Shown piece by piece: positions 11,112 to 19,632 of a stretch of 64,000 nt of DNA. The position numbers and the translations under genes are program-made. The stretch is from Actinomadura nitritigenes (GTDB taxonomy: Bacteria; Actinomycetota; Actinomycetes; Streptosporangiales; Streptosporangiaceae), in the NCBI RefSeq assembly GCF_017573545.1, contig NZ_JAGEOK010000001.1, positions 62,001-126,000 on the forward strand, given 5' to 3'. The first letter of the stretch is position 1. Each line of letters opens with the position of its first letter. The notes under the pieces are model-generated. The model worked only from the letters and a program-made list of their open reading frames with translations. It was not told the DNA's origin and made no database searches.

Positions 11112-12651
11112 CGTTCTCCTCCGCGTTCTCCCCGGCGCCGCCCGGCCCGGCGACGGCCAGCGCCATCACCGCGTCCTGCGTCGCCTCGGCCGCCGGCAGT
11201 TCGCCGGCCAGCCGGCCCCGCGCCATCACCAGGACGCGGTCGCTCATCCCCAGCACCTCGGGCAGGTCGCTGGAGATCATGAGCACCGCGTGCCCGGAGG
11301 CGGTGAGGGCGTTGATCAGCTCGTAGATCTCGACCTTCGCGCCGACGTCGATGCCGCGCGTCGGCTCGTCCAGCACGAGCACCTTCGCGTCGGCGAGCAG
11401 CCACTTGCCGATCACGACCTTCTGCTGGTTGCCGCCCGACAGGGTCCGGACCTCCTGCCGCAGCCCGCTCATCCGGACGTTCAGCCTCGCGGCGATCCGG
11501 CCGGCGTCCCGGTGCTGCCCCGCCCGGTCGACCAGGCCGCCGCGGCCGGCGCGGCCGAGCGTCACCAGGCCGAGGTTCTCCTGGACGTCGGCGCCGAGCA
11601 CCAGCCCCTGGCCCTTGCGGTCCTCGGGGACGAGCCCGACCCCGGCCTCCAACGCCGCGGGGACGTCGCCGGGCGGCAGCGACCTGCCGCCCACGATGAC
11701 CTCGCCGCGGTCGGGACGGTCAGCCCCGAAGATCGCGCGGGCGACCTCGGTGCGGCCGGCGCCGACCAGCCCGGCGAGCCCGACGACCTCCCCCGCGCGG
11801 ACCTCGAACGACACGTCCTCGAACACGCCGTCCCGCGTCAGGCCCTTGACCTGGAGCAGCGGCGGGCCGGCCTCGGTGCGCTCGCGCGGGTACTGCTGGT
11901 CGATCGAGCGGCCCACCATCAGCCGGACGAGCTCGTCGCGGGGCGTGTCCGCCGGCACCTCCGCGACGGACCTGCCGTCGCGCAGCACCGTCACGCGGTC
12001 GCCGATCCGCGGGATCTCCTCCAGGTGGTGGGTGATGAAGATGACCGCGACACCCTCCTCGCGAAGCCGCGCGACGATGCCGAACAGCCGGTCGACCTCA
12101 CCGGTGGTGAGCACCGCGGTCGGCTCGTCCATGATCAGCACGCGGGCGTCCAGGCTCAGCGCCTTGGCGATCTCCACCATCTGGCTGCGCGCGATGCCGA
12201 GGCCCGCCATCCGGTCGTCCGGATCGGCCTCGACGCCGACCTTCGCGAGCAGGTCCCGCGCGGCGGCGTTCATCGCCCGGCGGTCGAGGAGCCCGAACCG
12301 GCGCGGCTGGCGGCCGAGGAACAGGTTCTCGGCGACCGTCATCTCCGGGACGAGGTTGAACTCCTGGTAGATGGTCGCGATGCCGAGCCGCTCGGCGTCC
12401 TGCGCCGTGCGGATCGCGACCTCGCGGCCGTCCACCTCGATCGTCCCGGCGTCGGGCCGGTGCGCGCCGGACAGCGTCTTGATCAGCGTGCTCTTGCCGG
12501 CGCCGTTCTCGCCGAGGAGCACGTGCACCTCGCCGGGCCGCAGGCCGAAGTCGACGCCGTCGAGCGCGAGCACGCCCGGGAACGCCTTGCGCAGCCCGCG
12601 CACCCGGAGGATCTCCCCGGGGCCCGGCAGATCGTCGGCAGGCAGGCTCAT
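11101..12651 (-). CDS. rbsA: Ribose ABC transporter ATP-binding protein
   Basis: Protein of 516 residues with two tandem ATPase domains, which energises sugar import. The first domain has a full Walker A (LLGENGAGKSTLIKTLSG), the signature region LGIARSQMVEIAKALSL and Walker B (VLIMDEPTAVL). The second has the degenerate P-loop usual in RbsA (LAGLVGAGRTEVARAIFG), followed by LSGGNQQKVVIGKWLL and VLVLDEPTRGID. The ATG start overlaps the rbsR stop (ATGA). Upstream in-frame sequence belongs to rbsR read in another frame and is not coding for this protein. Confidence 0.95.
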   Translation of the reverse strand: MSLPADDLPGPGEILRVRGLRKAFPGVLALDGVDFGLRPGEVHVLLGENGAGKSTLIKTLSGAHRPDAGTIEVDGREVAIRTAQDAERLGIATIYQEFNLVPEMTVAENLFLGRQPRRFGLLDRRAMNAAARDLLAKVGVEADPDDRMAGLGIARSQMVEIAKALSLDARVLIMDEPTAVLTTGEVDRLFGIVARLREEGVAVIFITHHLEEIPRIGDRVTVLRDGRSVAEVPADTPRDELVRLMVGRSIDQQYPRERTEAGPPLLQVKGLTRDGVFEDVSFEVRAGEVVGLAGLVGAGRTEVARAIFGADRPDRGEVIVGGRSLPPGDVPAALEAGVGLVPEDRKGQGLVLGADVQENLGLVTLGRAGRGGLVDRAGQHRDAGRIAARLNVRMSGLRQEVRTLSGGNQQKVVIGKWLLADAKVLVLDEPTRGIDVGAKVEIYELINALTASGHAVLMISSDLPEVLGMSDRVLVMARGRLAGELPAAEATQDAVMALAVAGPGGAGENAEENDVH

Positions 12652-13679
12652 GGGCGGCCACTCCCTTCGCTTCCGTTTCGTTCGTCGCCGGGTTCGCCGC
12701 AGGAGCGCCGCACGACCAGCCGCGCGTCGAGCACGACCGGCTCCACCGGGCGGCCCTCGATCCGCTCCAGCAGCGCCCCCACCGCGCGCCGGCCGAGCTC
12801 CTGGACGGGCTGGCCGATCGCGGTGACCGGCGGGTCCACATGGGTGAACCACGGGACGTCGTCGTAGGAGGCGATCCCCACGTCCCCGGGGATCGCCAGC
12901 CGGCGCGCGCGGATCTCGTCGAGCGCGCCGAGCGCCATCAGGTTGTCGCCCGCGAAGATCACCTCGGGCGGTTCGGGCAGGTCCAGCAGCCGGGCGGCGG
13001 CGGCCCGCCCGCTGGCCGCCTGGAAGTCGCCGGCCTCCAGGTACTCGGGCCGGACGGGGAGCCCGGCGGCGCGCAGCGCCGCCCGGAACGCCGCGGTCCG
13101 CTCGCGGCCGGTGGACAGCAGCGCGGGGCCCGACACGAACGCGATGCGCCGGTGCCCGAGCCGCGCGAGGTGCGCCACCAGCGCGCCGATCGCGGCGGTG
13201 CCGTCGGCGCGGACCGTCGGGACGTCCAGCCCCGGCAGGGTCCGGTCGAGGAACACCAGCGGCCCGCCGTCCCGGACGACGTCGCGGACCAGCGGCGTGA
13301 TCTCCGCCGTGGGGCACAGCAGCAGGCCGTCGACCCGCTGCTCCAGGAGGGTCCGGACGTAGTGGTCCTGGCGTTCGGGGCGCTCGTCGGCGTTGCCGAT
13401 GACGACCGAGTAGCCGGCCGCCCGCGCCCGGTCCTCGATCGCGCGGGCCAGCTCGGTGAAGAACGGGTTGAGGATGTCGCCGATCACCAGCCCGATCGTG
13501 CGGGTGGTGTCGGTGCGCAGCGAGCGCGCGACGGCGTTCGGCCGGTAGCCGAGCTCGTCCACGGCCGCGAGGACGCGGGCGCGCGTCGCCTCGGTGACCG
13601 ACGCGCTGTCGTTGAGGACGCGCGAGACGGTCGCGACGGAGACGCCGGCGAGCCGCGCGACGTCCTTGACCCCGGCCAA
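12648..13679 (-). CDS. rbsR: LacI-family transcriptional regulator of the ribose operon
   Basis: Protein of 343 residues. The N-terminal helix-turn-helix (VKDVARLAGVSVATVSRVLNDSASV) and hinge (GYRPNAVARSLRT) precede a type I periplasmic-binding-like sensor domain (TIGLVIGDILNPFF, RIAFVSGPALL, IASYDDVPWF). It is expected to repress the rbs operon until it binds ribose or a ribose phosphate. The TTG start at 13679 fits the LacI N-terminus exactly and has a GGAGG seven bases before it; the nearby ATG at 13693 is out of frame. It is the first gene of the unit, and two operator-like dyads lie 26-62 bases upstream, so autoregulation is likely. Confidence 0.93.
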   Translation of the reverse strand: MAGVKDVARLAGVSVATVSRVLNDSASVTEATRARVLAAVDELGYRPNAVARSLRTDTTRTIGLVIGDILNPFFTELARAIEDRARAAGYSVVIGNADERPERQDHYVRTLLEQRVDGLLLCPTAEITPLVRDVVRDGGPLVFLDRTLPGLDVPTVRADGTAAIGALVAHLARLGHRRIAFVSGPALLSTGRERTAAFRAALRAAGLPVRPEYLEAGDFQAASGRAAAARLLDLPEPPEVIFAGDNLMALGALDEIRARRLAIPGDVGIASYDDVPWFTHVDPPVTAIGQPVQELGRRAVGALLERIEGRPVEPVVLDARLVVRRSCGEPGDERNGSEGSGRP

Positions 13680-13704
13680 GGCGCACCTCCCATGGAAACG
13701 ATCG

Positions 13705-13718
13705 TGTAAACGATTACA
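13705..13718. promoter_or_regulatory. LacI-type operator 1 of rbs operon
   Basis: TGTAAACGATTACA, a near-perfect dyad around a central CG, which is the LacI/GalR-family pattern. It lies 26 bases upstream of the rbsR start and is repeated exactly 23 bases further upstream. Confidence 0.8.
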
Positions 13719-13727
13719 TCGTGGTGT

Positions 13728-13741
13728 TGTAAACGATTACA
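13728..13741. promoter_or_regulatory. LacI-type operator 2 of rbs operon
   Basis: Second exact copy of TGTAAACGATTACA, offset 23 bases (about two helical turns) from the first, so both would be bound from the same face of the DNA. A weaker third half-site (GGAAACGAT) lies at 13694-13702, next to the start codon. Confidence 0.78.
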
Positions 13742-13820
13742 CGACCGACCGCATTCCCGCAAGCGGCAGATGCCTGAAATCTCCCGAGAACCGCCCCGGC
13801 CGACGCCCCGGACCGGGGTC

Positions 13821-14033
13821 CTAGTCGGCGCGCAGTTCGGCCAGGTCCAGCACGCCCGCCAGCTCCTCCACGGTGGCGTAGTAGCCGACGATCCGGCCGT
13901 TCCTCGTCACGAGGTACGCGTCGGCGCCGCGCACGCCCGCGAGCGCGGCCCACACCCCGTGCGCCCCGGACAACCGCACCGCCGTCACCCGCAGACCGCC
14001 CGGACCGGTCCAGCTCGCCCGATCATCCCCCAT
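13821..14033 (-). CDS. Small hypothetical protein (70 residues)
   Basis: A 70-residue protein with a plausible globular pattern: beta-like strands LRVTAVRL and GADAYLVTRNGRIVGYYATV, then an acidic helix VEELAGVLDLAEL. I do not recognise a family beyond small actinobacterial hypotheticals. The ATG at 14033 is favoured over the upstream 14054 start because TAGCGT lies seven bases before it, fitting a leaderless mRNA. It ends 80 bases from the second rbs operator and is divergent from the DUF2293 gene. Confidence 0.6.
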   Translation of the reverse strand: MGDDRASWTGPGGLRVTAVRLSGAHGVWAALAGVRGADAYLVTRNGRIVGYYATVEELAGVLDLAELRAD

Positions 14034-14040
14034 GTACGGA

Positions 14041-14046
14041 ACGCTA
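14041..14046 (-). promoter_or_regulatory. -10 element for 70-residue gene
   Basis: On the minus strand TAGCGT ends seven bases before ATG 14033, consistent with leaderless expression. The divergent DUF2293 gene has the same hexamer (see 14104-14109). Confidence 0.45.
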
Positions 14047-14052
14047 CGCCGC

Positions 14053-14067
14053 ATGACTTTCCGTCAT
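14053..14067. promoter_or_regulatory. Inverted repeat in divergent promoter region
   Basis: ATGAC, a five-base spacer, then GTCAT. It sits between two divergent -10-like TAGCGT elements and could be an operator. No regulator is assigned. Confidence 0.35.
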
Positions 14068-14103
14068 CGATGCAGGTCGGCGGGTATCGTCCGAGAGGTC
14101 CTA

Positions 14104-14109
14104 TAGCGT
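14104..14109 (+). promoter_or_regulatory. -10 element for DUF2293 gene
   Basis: TAGCGT ends eight bases before the GTG start at 14118. An overlapping TATAGC at 14102 is an alternative. Confidence 0.4.
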
Positions 14110-14117
14110 GGGGCGCC

Positions 14118-15179
14118 GTGAGCGAGGTGCAGGGGTCCCGGCTGGCGCGCCGGGTGTCGGACGCCGCCGGAGAGCTGCTGAAGCGGTCCCGGGCCGTGGC
14201 GCCCGTGGACGTGTTCGTCCGGCTCGGCTGGCTGCGGACCGCGACCGTCGACGAGTGGCGGCAGGGACGGCACGACCACCTGCACGCCGCGATGACCGTC
14301 CGGCCCGACAGGATCGCCGCCGCGCTGCGCGCCCTGCGCGCCTGGGCCGAAGCGAACGGCCTGGAGCCCGCCGAGACCCCCTACAGCGCCGCCACCCGCG
14401 ACCACCGAGAGCTGCGCTTCACCGCCGCCGGGCACGACGCCGCCGAGCGCGACCACCGCACGCACTGGCTGTCCCCCGACCTCACGCCCGCGCAGCGCGA
14501 GCGCCTCGCCGCCCGGCAGGCCAAGGCGCCCGACATCACCGTCCTGATGCCGCCGGGCGACTGGACGTGCCCGGGATGCCGCGCTCCCGGCGGCCTCCAG
14601 GTCGCCGAGGACGGCGCGCCGCTCTGCCTCGACTGCGCCGACCTCGGGCACCTGGTGTTCCTGGCGTCCGGGAACGCCGCGCTGAGCCGCCGCGCGAAGA
14701 AGGAGAGCGGGCTGTCGGCCGTCGTCGTCGAGCACAACCGGCGCCGCAAGCGCTACGAGCGGCGCGGCGTGCTGGTCGAGGAGGCGGCGCTGGAGCGCGC
14801 CGAGGAGCAGTGCCTCGCCGACGAGGACGCGCGGGCCCGCCGCCGCGAGCGCGACCGGGAGCGCCGCGCCGGGCAGGACGCCGACTTCCAGGCCCGGATG
14901 GCCGCCGAGATCGTCCGGCTGTTCCCCGGCTGCCCCGCGGGCCGCGCCGAGGAGATCGCCCGGCACGCCGGGCTGCGCGGCAGCGGCCGGGTCGGCCGCA
15001 CCGCGGCGGGCCGCGACCTGGACGCCGACGCCGTCACGCTCGCCGTCATCGCCTCGATCCGGCATCTCGACACCGGCTATGACGCCCTGCTGATGGCGGG
15101 GGTGCCGCGCCGCGAGGCCCGCGACCGCATCCGCGCCGACGTCGACGCGGCCCTCGCCGCCTGGCGCCGCCGCCCCTGA
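14118..15179 (+). CDS. DUF2293 domain-containing protein
   Basis: Protein of 353 residues. A zinc-ribbon-like pair of CxxC motifs (CPGC, CLDC) occurs around residues 150-180. A highly charged Arg/Glu-rich helix (ERRGVLVEEAALERAEEQ to RRERDRERRAG) follows. The C-terminal segment TLAVIASIRHLDTGYDALLMAGVPRREARDRI matches the DUF2293 pattern. The biochemical role is unknown; the zinc-ribbon look and basic helix hint at nucleic-acid contact, but this is inference. The GTG start at 14118 is chosen because no good start or homologous sequence lies upstream and a -10-like element sits just before it. Confidence 0.78.
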   Translation: MSEVQGSRLARRVSDAAGELLKRSRAVAPVDVFVRLGWLRTATVDEWRQGRHDHLHAAMTVRPDRIAAALRALRAWAEANGLEPAETPYSAATRDHRELRFTAAGHDAAERDHRTHWLSPDLTPAQRERLAARQAKAPDITVLMPPGDWTCPGCRAPGGLQVAEDGAPLCLDCADLGHLVFLASGNAALSRRAKKESGLSAVVVEHNRRRKRYERRGVLVEEAALERAEEQCLADEDARARRRERDRERRAGQDADFQARMAAEIVRLFPGCPAGRAEEIARHAGLRGSGRVGRTAAGRDLDADAVTLAVIASIRHLDTGYDALLMAGVPRREARDRIRADVDAALAAWRRRP

Positions 15180-15232
15180 CCGCCTCCGGCGTTCCGGTTG
15201 CCCGCCCCCGGCGGCCAGAGGATCATGTCCGC

Positions 15233-16024
15233 GTGACCGACGCCACCGCGGATCTCGACCCCGGCACCCCCAACGTCGCGCGGATGTACGACTACTGGCT
15301 CGGCGGCAAGGACAACTTCGCCGCCGACCGGGAGGCCGCCGCGCGGATCGTGGAGATCTCCGAGGGCCGGGTGGTGCGCGGCGTGCGGCTGAACCGGGCG
15401 TTCCTCCGCACCGCCGTGCGGGACGCCGCACGGGCCGGGATCGCGCAGTTCCTCGACCTCGGGTCCGGGCTCCCGACGCGGGAGAACGTGCACGAGGCCG
15501 TCCGGGAGGTCCGCCCGGAGGCGCGGACCGTCTACGTCGACAACGACCCGGTCGTGTGCGCGCACGGGCGGGCGCTGCTGGCGGACGCGGCGCGCGTCGG
15601 GTTCGTCCGGGGCGACCTGCGCCGGCCCGACGAGATCATGGCGCACCCGACGGTCCGCGAGATGATCGACTTCTCCGAGCCGGTGGCCGTGATGCTGGTG
15701 TCGGTGCTCCACTTCGTGGACGACGCCGAGGACCCCGCCGCGCTCGTCGCCCGCTACCGCGACGCGCTCGCGCCGGGCAGCCGGCTCGTCCTGTCCCACC
15801 TGGCCTCGGACGCGTTCCCGGAGGCCATGGCGGAGGCCGAACGGGTCTACGCGGACGCCAGCGCCCCCCTCGGCGCCCGGCCGCGCGCGCGGATCCGCGG
15901 CTTCTTCGACGGGTTCGAGCTGCTGCCGCCCGGCCTGACCGGACCGCGCGAGTGGCTGGACGGCGGGGTGCGGACCGACGGCGAGCGGTTCGCCGGGCTG
16001 GTGGGCGTCGGCGAGAAGCGCTGA
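15233..16024 (+). CDS. SAM-dependent methyltransferase, DUF574 family
   Basis: Protein of 263 residues belonging to the actinobacterial methyltransferase family formerly called DUF574. Typical features are the N-terminal PNVARMYDYWLGGKDNFAADR signature, the SAM-binding strand FLDLGSGLPTRENVHE, the acidic VYVDNDPVV after strand 2, and VMLVSVLHFVDD. Such enzymes are abundant in Streptomyces and Actinomadura genomes; their substrates are mostly unknown. The gene stands alone, without biosynthetic neighbours. The GTG start has AGAGGATC upstream. A hairpin follows at 16028-16055. Confidence 0.9.
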   Translation: MTDATADLDPGTPNVARMYDYWLGGKDNFAADREAAARIVEISEGRVVRGVRLNRAFLRTAVRDAARAGIAQFLDLGSGLPTRENVHEAVREVRPEARTVYVDNDPVVCAHGRALLADAARVGFVRGDLRRPDEIMAHPTVREMIDFSEPVAVMLVSVLHFVDDAEDPAALVARYRDALAPGSRLVLSHLASDAFPEAMAEAERVYADASAPLGARPRARIRGFFDGFELLPPGLTGPREWLDGGVRTDGERFAGLVGVGEKR

Positions 16025-16027
16025 CGC

Positions 16028-16055
16028 CGGTCCGCCGCGCCGCGCGGCGGGACCG
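16028..16055. terminator. Hairpin between convergent methyltransferase and aldo/keto reductase genes
   Basis: CGGTCCGCCGCG (16028-16039) pairs with CGCGGCGGGACCG (16043-16055) with one bulged base and a three-base loop. It lies between stops at 16024 and 16079 and probably serves both strands. Confidence 0.7.
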
Positions 16056-16078
16056 TCAGGCCGTCTCGGACGGGGCCG

Positions 16079-16909
16079 TCAGGCCATCTCGAACGTGGCC
16101 GGGTCGGGGCCGACCCGGGCGCCCCTGTCCAGCTCGCCGATCGCCTTCATCTCGTCCGAGCCGAGGTCGAAGCCGAACACGTCGATGTTCTCGGCGATCC
16201 GCCGCGGCGTCACCGACTTCGGGATCACCACGTTGCCGATCTGCAGGTGCCAGCGCAGCACCACCTGCGCAGGGGTCCGGCCGTGCGCCTCCGCGATGCG
16301 GGCGAGCACCGGGTCGTCCAGCAGCCCCTGGCCCTGGCCGAGCGGCGCCCACGCCTCGGTGTGGATGCCGTGCTCCCGGTGGAACGCGCGCAGCTCGTCC
16401 TGCTGGAAGTAGGGGTGCAGCTCGATCTGGTTGACCGCGGGCACCGTGCCGGACTCGTCCATCACGCGGCGCAGCGTGTCGACGGTGAAGTTGGAGACGC
16501 CGATCGAGCGGATCCGGCCGTCCTCCTTCAGCTTCTCGAACGCCCGCCAGGTGTCCATGTAGGTGTCGTGGCCGGGCATCGGCCAGTGGATCAGGTACAG
16601 GTCGAGGTAGTCCAGGCCCAGGCGGCGCATGCTCGCGTCGAACGCGCGGAGCGTCTGGTCGTGGCCCTGGTCGCTGTTCCACAGCTTGGTGGTGATGAAC
16701 AGCTCCTCGCGCGGCAGCCCGGAGGCACGGAGCGCGCGGCCCGTGCCCTCCTCGTTGCCGTAGGCGCTGGCGGTGTCGACGCTGCGGTAGCCGTCGCGCA
16801 GCGCGACCTCGACGGCGTGCTCGGCCTCCTCGTCGGTCACCTGGAACACCCCGAAGCCGAGCTGCGGCATCATGGCCCCGTCGTTCAGCCTGACGTCCGG
16901 TACGGTCAT
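16079..16909 (-). CDS. Aldo/keto reductase
   Basis: NADPH-dependent TIM-barrel oxidoreductase of 276 residues, close to 2,5-diketo-gluconate reductase-type AKRs. The catalytic tetrad is visible: D and Y in SVDTASAYGNEEG, K in FITTKLWNSD and H in LYLIHWPMPG. The C-terminal cofactor motif NVVIPKSVTPRRIAENIDVF is intact. The physiological substrate cannot be predicted. Start ATG 16909 has AGGGGAGG three bases before it and begins at MTVPDVRLNDGAMMPQLGFG, the usual AKR N-terminus; longer in-frame extensions are rejected. It is divergent from the histidine phosphatase gene. Confidence 0.92.
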   Translation of the reverse strand: MTVPDVRLNDGAMMPQLGFGVFQVTDEEAEHAVEVALRDGYRSVDTASAYGNEEGTGRALRASGLPREELFITTKLWNSDQGHDQTLRAFDASMRRLGLDYLDLYLIHWPMPGHDTYMDTWRAFEKLKEDGRIRSIGVSNFTVDTLRRVMDESGTVPAVNQIELHPYFQQDELRAFHREHGIHTEAWAPLGQGQGLLDDPVLARIAEAHGRTPAQVVLRWHLQIGNVVIPKSVTPRRIAENIDVFGFDLGSDEMKAIGELDRGARVGPDPATFEMA

Positions 16910-16937
16910 GGTCCTCCCCTTCGGATGGTGCCTGCCT

Positions 16938-16964
16938 GGAATCCGCCGGTTCCGGAATCCGCCG
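16938..16964. repeat. Direct repeats upstream of aldo/keto reductase
   Basis: GGAATCCGCCG occurs at 16938-16948 and again at 16954-16964 (16-base period), 29 bases before the reductase start on the minus strand. It is a possible binding site for a regulator of the divergent pair. Confidence 0.35.
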
Positions 16965-17076
16965 TGCCAGGAGAGCCGTGCCCACCAGATCGGCGGCCGA
17001 ACCTGTGAGCCGGCTCCCACCGGCATACTGGGAAGGCGCGCACATCGGGGTGGAACGCTGCGACCGGGGGCACGGA

Positions 17077-17679
17077 ATGACGACGCTCTATCTGGCACGG
17101 CACGGCGAGACCGTGTGGCACGAGGAGAACCGGTACGCGGGCGTCAGCGACGTCGCCCTCAGCGAGCGGGGCCGCCGGCAGGCCGCCGCCCTCGGGCGCT
17201 GGGCGCCCGGCCGGGAGATCGGGGCGGTGTGGGCGTCGCCGCTCGGCCGCGCCCGCGGCACCGCCGCGCCGGCCGCGAACGCGCTCGGGCTGCCGCTGAA
17301 GGTGGACACCGACCTGAGCGAGGTCGACTTCGGCACCGCCGAGGGGCGGGTGCTCGCGGAGATGCCCGCGGACGAGGTCGCCGCGTTCCGCGCCGACCCG
17401 GCGGGCTCGCCGTTCCCCGGCGCCGAGGACCCGGCCAAGGCGGCCGCGCGCGGCGCGGGCGTGCTGCGCCACATCGCGGACGCCGAGCCGGGCGCCCGCG
17501 TCCTGGTCGTCACGCACAGCACGCTGCTGCGGCTGACGCTGTGCGAGCTGCTCGGGCTCCCCCTGGCGTCCTACCGGCGGGTGTTCCCGCGCGTCCGCAA
17601 CTGCGCGATCACCGAGCTCGACCTGTCCGGCGGGTCCGCCGCCCTGATCGCCTACAACCTGCCGACCGGCGACGAGTGA
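17077..17679 (+). CDS. Histidine phosphatase family protein (phosphoglycerate mutase-like)
   Basis: Protein of 200 residues. The N-terminal LARHGETVWHEENRYAG carries the phospho-accepting RHG histidine; the acidic FGTAEGRVLAEM and the second histidine in VVTHSTLLRLTL complete the active site. It is a GpmB/CobC-like broad phosphatase rather than a glycolytic mutase, judging by length and sequence. ATG 17077 gives the exact family start; the GGGGG 8-12 bases upstream could serve as a weak Shine-Dalgarno. A candidate -10 CATACT lies at 17024-17029. Confidence 0.88.
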   Translation: MTTLYLARHGETVWHEENRYAGVSDVALSERGRRQAAALGRWAPGREIGAVWASPLGRARGTAAPAANALGLPLKVDTDLSEVDFGTAEGRVLAEMPADEVAAFRADPAGSPFPGAEDPAKAAARGAGVLRHIADAEPGARVLVVTHSTLLRLTLCELLGLPLASYRRVFPRVRNCAITELDLSGGSAALIAYNLPTGDE

Positions 17680-17705
17680 CCCCGCGACCCGCCGCGTAGC
17701 GCGTT

Positions 17706-18461
17706 CTACTGCTCGTTCTGCTGCTCGTTCCGCTGCGCGCCGGGCGGCCGGACGCGCTCGGCCAGCCGGCGCAGCGCGTCCTCGGTGATCGCGAAGTGGT
17801 GGACGGCGATGCGCGCGGCCTCGTCGCCGTCGCCGCGCGCGACCGCCTCGGCGAGCGCGTGGTGGTGCGGCTTGGCCTCCTCGTAGATCGCCCACGTGTA
17901 CGGCTCGGCGGACACCCCGAGGCTGACCTCCGACAGCAGCCGCTCGTGCAGCCCGACCAGCCGCGCGTTGTGGGTCGCGCGGGCGACCGCGGCGTGCAGC
18001 CGGACGTCGTGCTCGCGGGCCTCGCCGGGCGTCGCGGCGGCGTCGAACGCGGCGAGCGCGCCGGCGATGGCCGCGCGGTCGGCGTCGTCGGCGCGCTCGG
18101 CGGCGGTGCGGGCGATCAGGCTCTCGACGAGCCGCCGGTAGTCGAACAGCTCCTCGAACTCCGTCCAGCGCTCCAGCAGCGCGCTGCGCACCGCGCCCTC
18201 GCTGGCCTCGCCCCATTCGGCGCGGACGAAGGCGCCGCCGCCCCGCCCGCGCCGGACCTCCACCAGGCCCGACCCGGCGAGCCGGCGCAGCGCCGCGCGC
18301 ACGCTCTCCCGGCTGACCTGGAGCAGCGCGGCGAGGTCCCGCTCGCTGGGCAGCCGGTCGCCGAGGCTGAACTCGCCGAGCGCGATCGCCGTCGCCAGCC
18401 GGTGCGCGACCTGCTCGCCGGTGGTCGCGGGACGCAGCGGTCCGAGCGCCTCGTGCTCCAT
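17706..18461 (-). CDS. FadR-subfamily GntR transcriptional regulator
   Basis: Protein of 251 residues. A winged helix (EQVAHRLATAIALGEFSLG, LPSERDLAALLQVSRESVRAALRRLAGSGLVEVRRGRGGGAFV) is followed by an all-helical FCD effector domain with metal-ligand-like His residues (EHDVRLHAAVARATHNARLV, AVHHFAITEDALRRL). It is divergent from the hydrolase-permease-acetamidase unit, with an 8-base-arm palindrome between them, so it most likely controls that unit in response to its substrate. The C-terminus ends in a short duplicated NEQQNEQ from a repeated CTGCTCGTTC-type sequence. Confidence 0.9.
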   Translation of the reverse strand: MEHEALGPLRPATTGEQVAHRLATAIALGEFSLGDRLPSERDLAALLQVSRESVRAALRRLAGSGLVEVRRGRGGGAFVRAEWGEASEGAVRSALLERWTEFEELFDYRRLVESLIARTAAERADDADRAAIAGALAAFDAAATPGEAREHDVRLHAAVARATHNARLVGLHERLLSEVSLGVSAEPYTWAIYEEAKPHHHALAEAVARGDGDEAARIAVHHFAITEDALRRLAERVRPPGAQRNEQQNEQ

Positions 18462-18517
18462 GCTCCCCGTCCCTCCGCTCCACCGCGCCGGCCCCGCCGG
18501 AAACCATAACTTCCTTC

Positions 18518-18540
18518 AAAGGTCTAGAAATCAGACCTTT
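18518..18540. promoter_or_regulatory. Palindromic operator of the GntR regulator
   Basis: AAAGGTCT (18518-18525), a seven-base spacer, then AGACCTTT (18533-18540): a perfect 8-base inverted repeat in an AT-richer island between the divergent regulator and hydrolase genes. FadR-type proteins bind GT/AC dyads, so it is a good candidate site for the neighbouring regulator. Confidence 0.65.
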
Positions 18541-18637
18541 TACCGCATAGTCTCGCATCCGGCCGCGTCGCACCCGCGCCCGCCGGCCGCCCGCCGTTCC
18601 GCCGGACCGAGGTTCTCCCAGCTCACAGGAGGTACGC

Positions 18638-19546
18638 GTGATCGCACCGGCCGCCGCCGAGGGCCACGTCCCCTTCCGCGGCCACCGCACCTGGTACCGC
18701 GTCACCGGCGCGCCGGGCCCGGCGAAGGCGCCGCTCGTGGTGCTGCACGGCGGCCCCGGCTGCACCCACGACTACGTGCTGTCCTTCGCCGACCTCGCCG
18801 CCGCGACCGGCCGGCAGGTGATCCACTACGACCAGCTCGGCAACGGCCGCTCCACCCACCTGCCGGACGCGGGCGCGGACTTCTGGACCGTCGAGCTGTT
18901 CCTGGACGAGCTGGACAACCTCCTCGCCCGCCTCGGCATCGCCGGCGGCTACCACCTGCTCGGCCAGTCGTGGGGCGGGATGCTCGGCGCCGAGCACGCG
19001 GTGCGGCGGCCCGCCGGCCTGCGCTCCCTGGTGATCGCGGACTCGCCCGCGTCGATGCCGCTGTGGCGGGAGGCCGCCGCGGAGTTGCGCGCCGCGCTGC
19101 CCGCCCGCGTCGAGGCGACGCTCCGCGAGCACGAGGCCGCCGGCACCACCGATTCCCCCGAGTACGCCGAGGCCATGCGGGTCTTCTACGACCGGCACGT
19201 CTGCCGCGTCCCCTGGCCGGACGAGGTCGCCCGCACGTTCGCCGCCATCGACGCGGACCCGACCGTCTACCACACGATGAACGGGCCCAGCGAGTTCCAC
19301 GTCGTCGGCACCCTCCGGGACTGGACGATCGTGGACCGGCTCGACCGGATCACCGCCCCCACCCTGATCATCTCCGGACGGCACGACGAGGCGACGCCCG
19401 GCGCCGTCCGCCCCTACGCCGAGCGCATCCCCGGCGCCCGCTGGCAGGTCTTCGAGGACTCCAGCCACATGCCGCACGTCGAGGAGCGCGCGGCCTGCAT
19501 GTCCGCCGTGGGCGCGTTCCTCGACGCGCACGACCCCGCCCGCTGA
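18638..19546 (+). CDS. Proline iminopeptidase-family alpha/beta hydrolase
   Basis: Protein of 302 residues with the S33 peptidase pattern. The oxyanion motif LHGGPG (about 36-41), nucleophile S111 in GQSWGG, acid near D250 ([10 protein letters not shown]) and H277 (DSSHMPH) complete a Ser-Asp-His triad. Members release N-terminal proline or hydrolyse related small amides; the exact substrate is open. GTG 18638 has a strong AGGAGG seven bases before it. It is the first gene of a unit with an amino-acid permease and an acetamidase, under the divergent GntR regulator. Confidence 0.88.
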   Translation: MIAPAAAEGHVPFRGHRTWYRVTGAPGPAKAPLVVLHGGPGCTHDYVLSFADLAAATGRQVIHYDQLGNGRSTHLPDAGADFWTVELFLDELDNLLARLGIAGGYHLLGQSWGGMLGAEHAVRRPAGLRSLVIADSPASMPLWREAAAELRAALPARVEATLREHEAAGTTDSPEYAEAMRVFYDRHVCRVPWPDEVARTFAAIDADPTVYHTMNGPSEFHVVGTLRDWTIVDRLDRITAPTLIISGRHDEATPGAVRPYAERIPGARWQVFEDSSHMPHVEERAACMSAVGAFLDAHDPAR

Positions 19547-19615
19547 ACGCCCCTGTCGAACGCCCCTGTCCGCTGAACGACCCTGTCCGCCGGACGCCCC
19601 CGTCCGCTGATCGAC
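19544..19615 (+). repeat. Imperfect short tandem repeats between hydrolase and permease
   Basis: Units such as GAACGCCCCTGTC, CGAACGCCCCTGTCCGCT and GAACGACCCTGTCCGCC follow one another in the 86-base gap. The repeats may be slippage products; no reading function is evident. Confidence 0.4.
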
Positions 19616-19632
19616 CCCCGGAAAGGCGCGCG

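Noticed and set aside
15233..16024. Secondary-metabolite cluster suggested by the methyltransferase
   Set aside because: DUF574-type methyltransferases are scattered singly in actinobacterial genomes and no PKS, NRPS, terpene or RiPP genes are nearby.
17706..17735. Repeated CTGCTCGTTC units as a regulatory repeat
   Set aside because: They encode the C-terminal NEQQNEQ of the GntR regulator and are simple coding-level duplication.
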